From positions 1-64,000 of the forward strand of contig NZ_JBKBQG010000017.1 of NCBI RefSeq assembly GCF_046292825.1: DNA of 64,000 nucleotides. The letters run 5' to 3'. This stretch comes from Salinarimonas sp046292825. Its GTDB lineage: Bacteria > Pseudomonadota > Alphaproteobacteria > Rhizobiales > Beijerinckiaceae. The notes under the pieces are model-generated. The model saw nothing but the letters and a program-made list of their open reading frames with translations. It had not been told where the DNA came from and searched no databases. Made by a program: the position numbers and the translations under genes. This document shows, piece after piece, positions 62,045 to 64,000 of this stretch (the stretch's first letter is position 1; each line of letters begins with the position of its first letter).

Positions 62045-63160
62045 ATGCCGGCCCTGCTGAGCGTCATCGAAGAGATCGACGAGATCGTGTCCTGCGCGGA
62101 CCAACGCCGCCGCACGGCGGTCCTGCGCAAGGTGACGAACCTCTTCTTGGAGAAATCCGCCTCGATCGACGAGAGCCATGCGGACGCCTTCGACGAGGTG
62201 ATCCTCCGGCTGTCGCGCAATCTCGAATTCCGCGCCCGCCTTGATCTGTCGGAGGCGCTCGCCGAGGAGGCGATGGCGCCGCGCCGGGTGGTGCGCGCGC
62301 TCGCCTTCGACGACGACGCCCGCGTCGCCGCCCCCGTGCTCGAACGCTCCCCGCGGCTCGACGAGGACGACCTCGTCGCCATCGCCCGGGAGAAGGGGCG
62401 CGAGCACCTCCTCGCGCTCGCGCGCCGGGCCCGTCTGTCCGAACGCGTGACGGACGCGCTGATCGCGCGCGCCGACCCGCCCGTCGATCGCAGCGTCGCC
62501 GGCAACGACGGCGCCGTCTTCTCGGCGCGCGGCTTCGCCGAGCTCGTCGAGCGCGCCCGCGCCGACGAGACGCTGCAGGCCGTGCTCGAAGCGCGCCGCA
62601 CGCTGTCGCCCGAGCAGGTCGGACGCCTCGTCGCCGTCGCCCGCGAGCGGGTCCGTGAGACGCTCAAGGACGAGCTCGGCTCGCGCATGGAGCGGGCGAT
62701 CGACGCCGTCGTCGAGGATCTCGCCGCCGCGATGGTGCGCACGGATGGCGCCCGCGTCGCCCATCTCGACCTCTCCGCCTCCGCCGCCTTCGTGCGCGAC
62801 CGCGCCCGCACCCGCCCGATCGAGGAGCGCGACGTGATCGAATGGGTGAAGGCCGGCCGCGTCGAGGACGCGCTCGCGGGCCTCGCCCAGGTCGGCAAGC
62901 TGCCGCTCGAGATGGTCGCGAGCGCCTATCACGCGCCCGATTACGAGGGCCTGCTCTTCGTGGTGCGCGCGGTGGGCTTCAACTGGGCGACGCTCAAGCT
63001 CTTCCTCGCCCAGAAGGCGGGCCGCACGCCGCCCGTCGAGCTCACGCGCGCGGCGTTCGAGAGCTTCGAGCGGCTCTCGATCGACAGCGCCAAGCGCGTC
63101 CTGCGCTTCGCCACCACGCGCGAGCGGTTCGGGCGCGGCGGGACGTCCCCTTCCCGCTGA
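62045..63160 (+). CDS. DUF2336 family protein
   Basis: 371 residues; a GTG at 62030 would add five. All-helical repeats: SVIEEIDEIVSCADQRRRTAVLRKVTNLFLE at the start, DEVILRLSRNLEFRARLDLSEALAE, then VVRALAFDDDARVAAPVLERSPRLDEDDLVAIAR, which is the core of DUF2336 (HEAT-like). The C-terminal half has HAPDYEGLLFVVRAVGFNWATLKL. Common in alphaproteobacteria, with unknown function. A short AT-rich promoter region (61980-62030) lies between it and thpR. Confidence 0.84.
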   Translation: MPALLSVIEEIDEIVSCADQRRRTAVLRKVTNLFLEKSASIDESHADAFDEVILRLSRNLEFRARLDLSEALAEEAMAPRRVVRALAFDDDARVAAPVLERSPRLDEDDLVAIAREKGREHLLALARRARLSERVTDALIARADPPVDRSVAGNDGAVFSARGFAELVERARADETLQAVLEARRTLSPEQVGRLVAVARERVRETLKDELGSRMERAIDAVVEDLAAAMVRTDGARVAHLDLSASAAFVRDRARTRPIEERDVIEWVKAGRVEDALAGLAQVGKLPLEMVASAYHAPDYEGLLFVVRAVGFNWATLKLFLAQKAGRTPPVELTRAAFESFERLSIDSAKRVLRFATTRERFGRGGTSPSR

Positions 63161-63280
63161 GCTTCTCCCAGGCTGCGCCGATCGTACGCAATCGGCCGAG
63201 CTTATGCCCCTCTGCGACATCGGCCACGCTACAGCTCGCTTCGGGAAGTGCGACGCTGGGTAAGGCGGTGGGACGTATCA

Positions 63281-64000
63281 ATGGCTGACCAAGTTTGCCA
63301 GATTCATCGTTTCGAAGAGCGGGACATCGATCTCTTGTTGGCGGAAGAGCTTCGCACGAATCCCGCTTTTGCTTCGTGGTTTGCCGAGCGCGCGGCTGGC
63401 CCGCCGAAGCTCAGGACACCCGCGTTGCGCACGCGCGTCTCCGTTGTGGAGGATGGAAGTGAGGCGGATCTGATCGCCTGTTTCGCAACCGAATCCGGCG
63501 GCACATTTAGAATGTTCGTGGAGGACAAGATTACGGCGGCGATGATGCCGGACCAACTCGGCCGATACGCTCGCCGTGCGCGTGCCGAGGTGGAGCGAGG
63601 GGAGATTGTCGGCTACGCGATCGTTCTCTTCGCACCCGCGAGCTACGTTGCTTCTCAACAGAAGGTTGAAGAAATCGTTTACATCACCTTTGAGGAGGCC
63701 GCTGCCGCTTTGAGAGACTTGTCGCCATCGCTCAGATCGGAATACCGCGCGTGCTTTCTGGAGGCGGCGCTGCCGATCCGGACCGCCCGAGGACGGGACG
63801 CCCGGACTCTTGAAGTCGAGCCATACGTGGCTGAGTGGTGGGAGGCCGTCTACCGCATGCTCGAGCGAGAGTTCCCAGGGTACTTCCTGCCTCCTCAGGT
63901 CCGATATCCGAAAAGCGTCTACATCGCACCCCGGACGAGCGGGATGCCGCCATACCTGAGGGTCGATTTCAAGGGGCATGTCGGTGAAGTGGACCTGGCG
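63281..64000 (+). CDS. Predicted PD-(D/E)XK nuclease superfamily protein, 3' part cut by window end
   Basis: 240 residues are present and the reading frame is open at the right edge. The start is an ATG at 63281 with GGTGGGA upstream. The restriction-fold pattern is VSVVEDGSEADLI (Asp63), then FVEDKIT with Glu81-x-Lys83, and Gln92-x3-Tyr96 (QLGRY), a QxxxY motif found in RecB/Cas4-like nucleases. A C-terminal region (181-240) has EWWEAVYRMLEREFPGYF and may be a second domain. Base composition is clearly less GC-rich than neighbours and codon use is mixed, suggesting recent acquisition. Could be a defence or mobile-element nuclease; evidence is motif-based only. Confidence 0.65.
   Translation, partial: MADQVCQIHRFEERDIDLLLAEELRTNPAFASWFAERAAGPPKLRTPALRTRVSVVEDGSEADLIACFATESGGTFRMFVEDKITAAMMPDQLGRYARRARAEVERGEIVGYAIVLFAPASYVASQQKVEEIVYITFEEAAAALRDLSPSLRSEYRACFLEAALPIRTARGRDARTLEVEPYVAEWWEAVYRMLEREFPGYFLPPQVRYPKSVYIAPRTSGMPPYLRVDFKGHVGEVDLA

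Noticed and set aside
63278..63979. 233-residue minus-strand frame opposite the nuclease-like gene
   Set aside because: The plus-strand frame from 63281 has nuclease motifs and a plausible ribosome site, while this one has no recognised motif.

Overview
The window is very G+C-rich chromosomal DNA from an alphaproteobacterium, most likely of the order Hyphomicrobiales (Rhizobiales). The reasons are gene content and order: ispDF-cinA beside dusB-ntrB-ntrC, rpmH-rnpA-yidC, fixGHIS behind an FNR/FixK box, flgF-fliI with a DUF1217 protein, DUF2336, and an NAD-type formate dehydrogenase with a long accessory cluster. Genus cannot be fixed from the sequence alone.

Layout. 1-1.5 kb: Res/Xre toxin-antitoxin pair. 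1.5-7 kb: cinA and ispDF on the minus strand, then dusB-ntrB-ntrC on the plus strand. 7-10.6 kb: small enzymes (flavin-binding split-barrel protein, RlmJ, reductase-like protein) and two small hydrophilic proteins. 10.8-22.9 kb: a formate dehydrogenase region. The minus strand carries a lipoate-ligase-like protein, DUF6505, DUF6352, DUF3305, DUF3306, an HTH-TorD fusion, a 71-residue Tat peptide and the three FDH subunits; a multi-cluster 4Fe-4S protein is divergent. 23-29.5 kb: SDR, membrane phosphoesterase, Bpt, RDD protein, IlvA, MBL hydrolase. 29.9-32.5 kb: yidC, rnpA, rpmH. 32.7-36 kb: flavoprotein disulfide reductase, orphan histidine kinase, tRNA-Arg(ACG). 36-40.5 kb: prpF with a tripartite tricarboxylate transporter whose TctA and TctB parts are fused. 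40.7-44.7 kb: PhzF, Nudix, TRAP QM permeases without a binding protein. 45-48.6 kb: flagellar genes. 48.9-51.4 kb: VTT protein, cobD, divergent cobC. 51.4-56 kb: FNR box and fixGHIS. 56-61 kb: two-domain MaoC protein, sigma-54-driven glnK-amtB, MaoC-FabI fusion. 61-64 kb: ThpR, DUF2336, and a lower-GC predicted PD-(D/E)XK nuclease cut by the window edge.

Three families of long palindromic intergenic repeats run through the window: family A (about 145 bp, eight copies), family B (about 178 bp, three full copies, one divergent, one mini) and family C (about 190 bp, three copies). They fill nearly every gap longer than 250 bases, and one family A copy supplies the last codons and stop of cinA.

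Functional themes are nitrogen control (ntrBC, glnK-amtB), respiratory use of formate and microaerobic oxidase maturation (FDH cluster, fixGHIS), organic-acid uptake (TTT and TRAP systems) and motility. The best candidates for undescribed biology are the FDH accessory cluster with its HTH-TorD fusion, the MaoC-FabI fusion, and the nuclease-like gene at the right edge.
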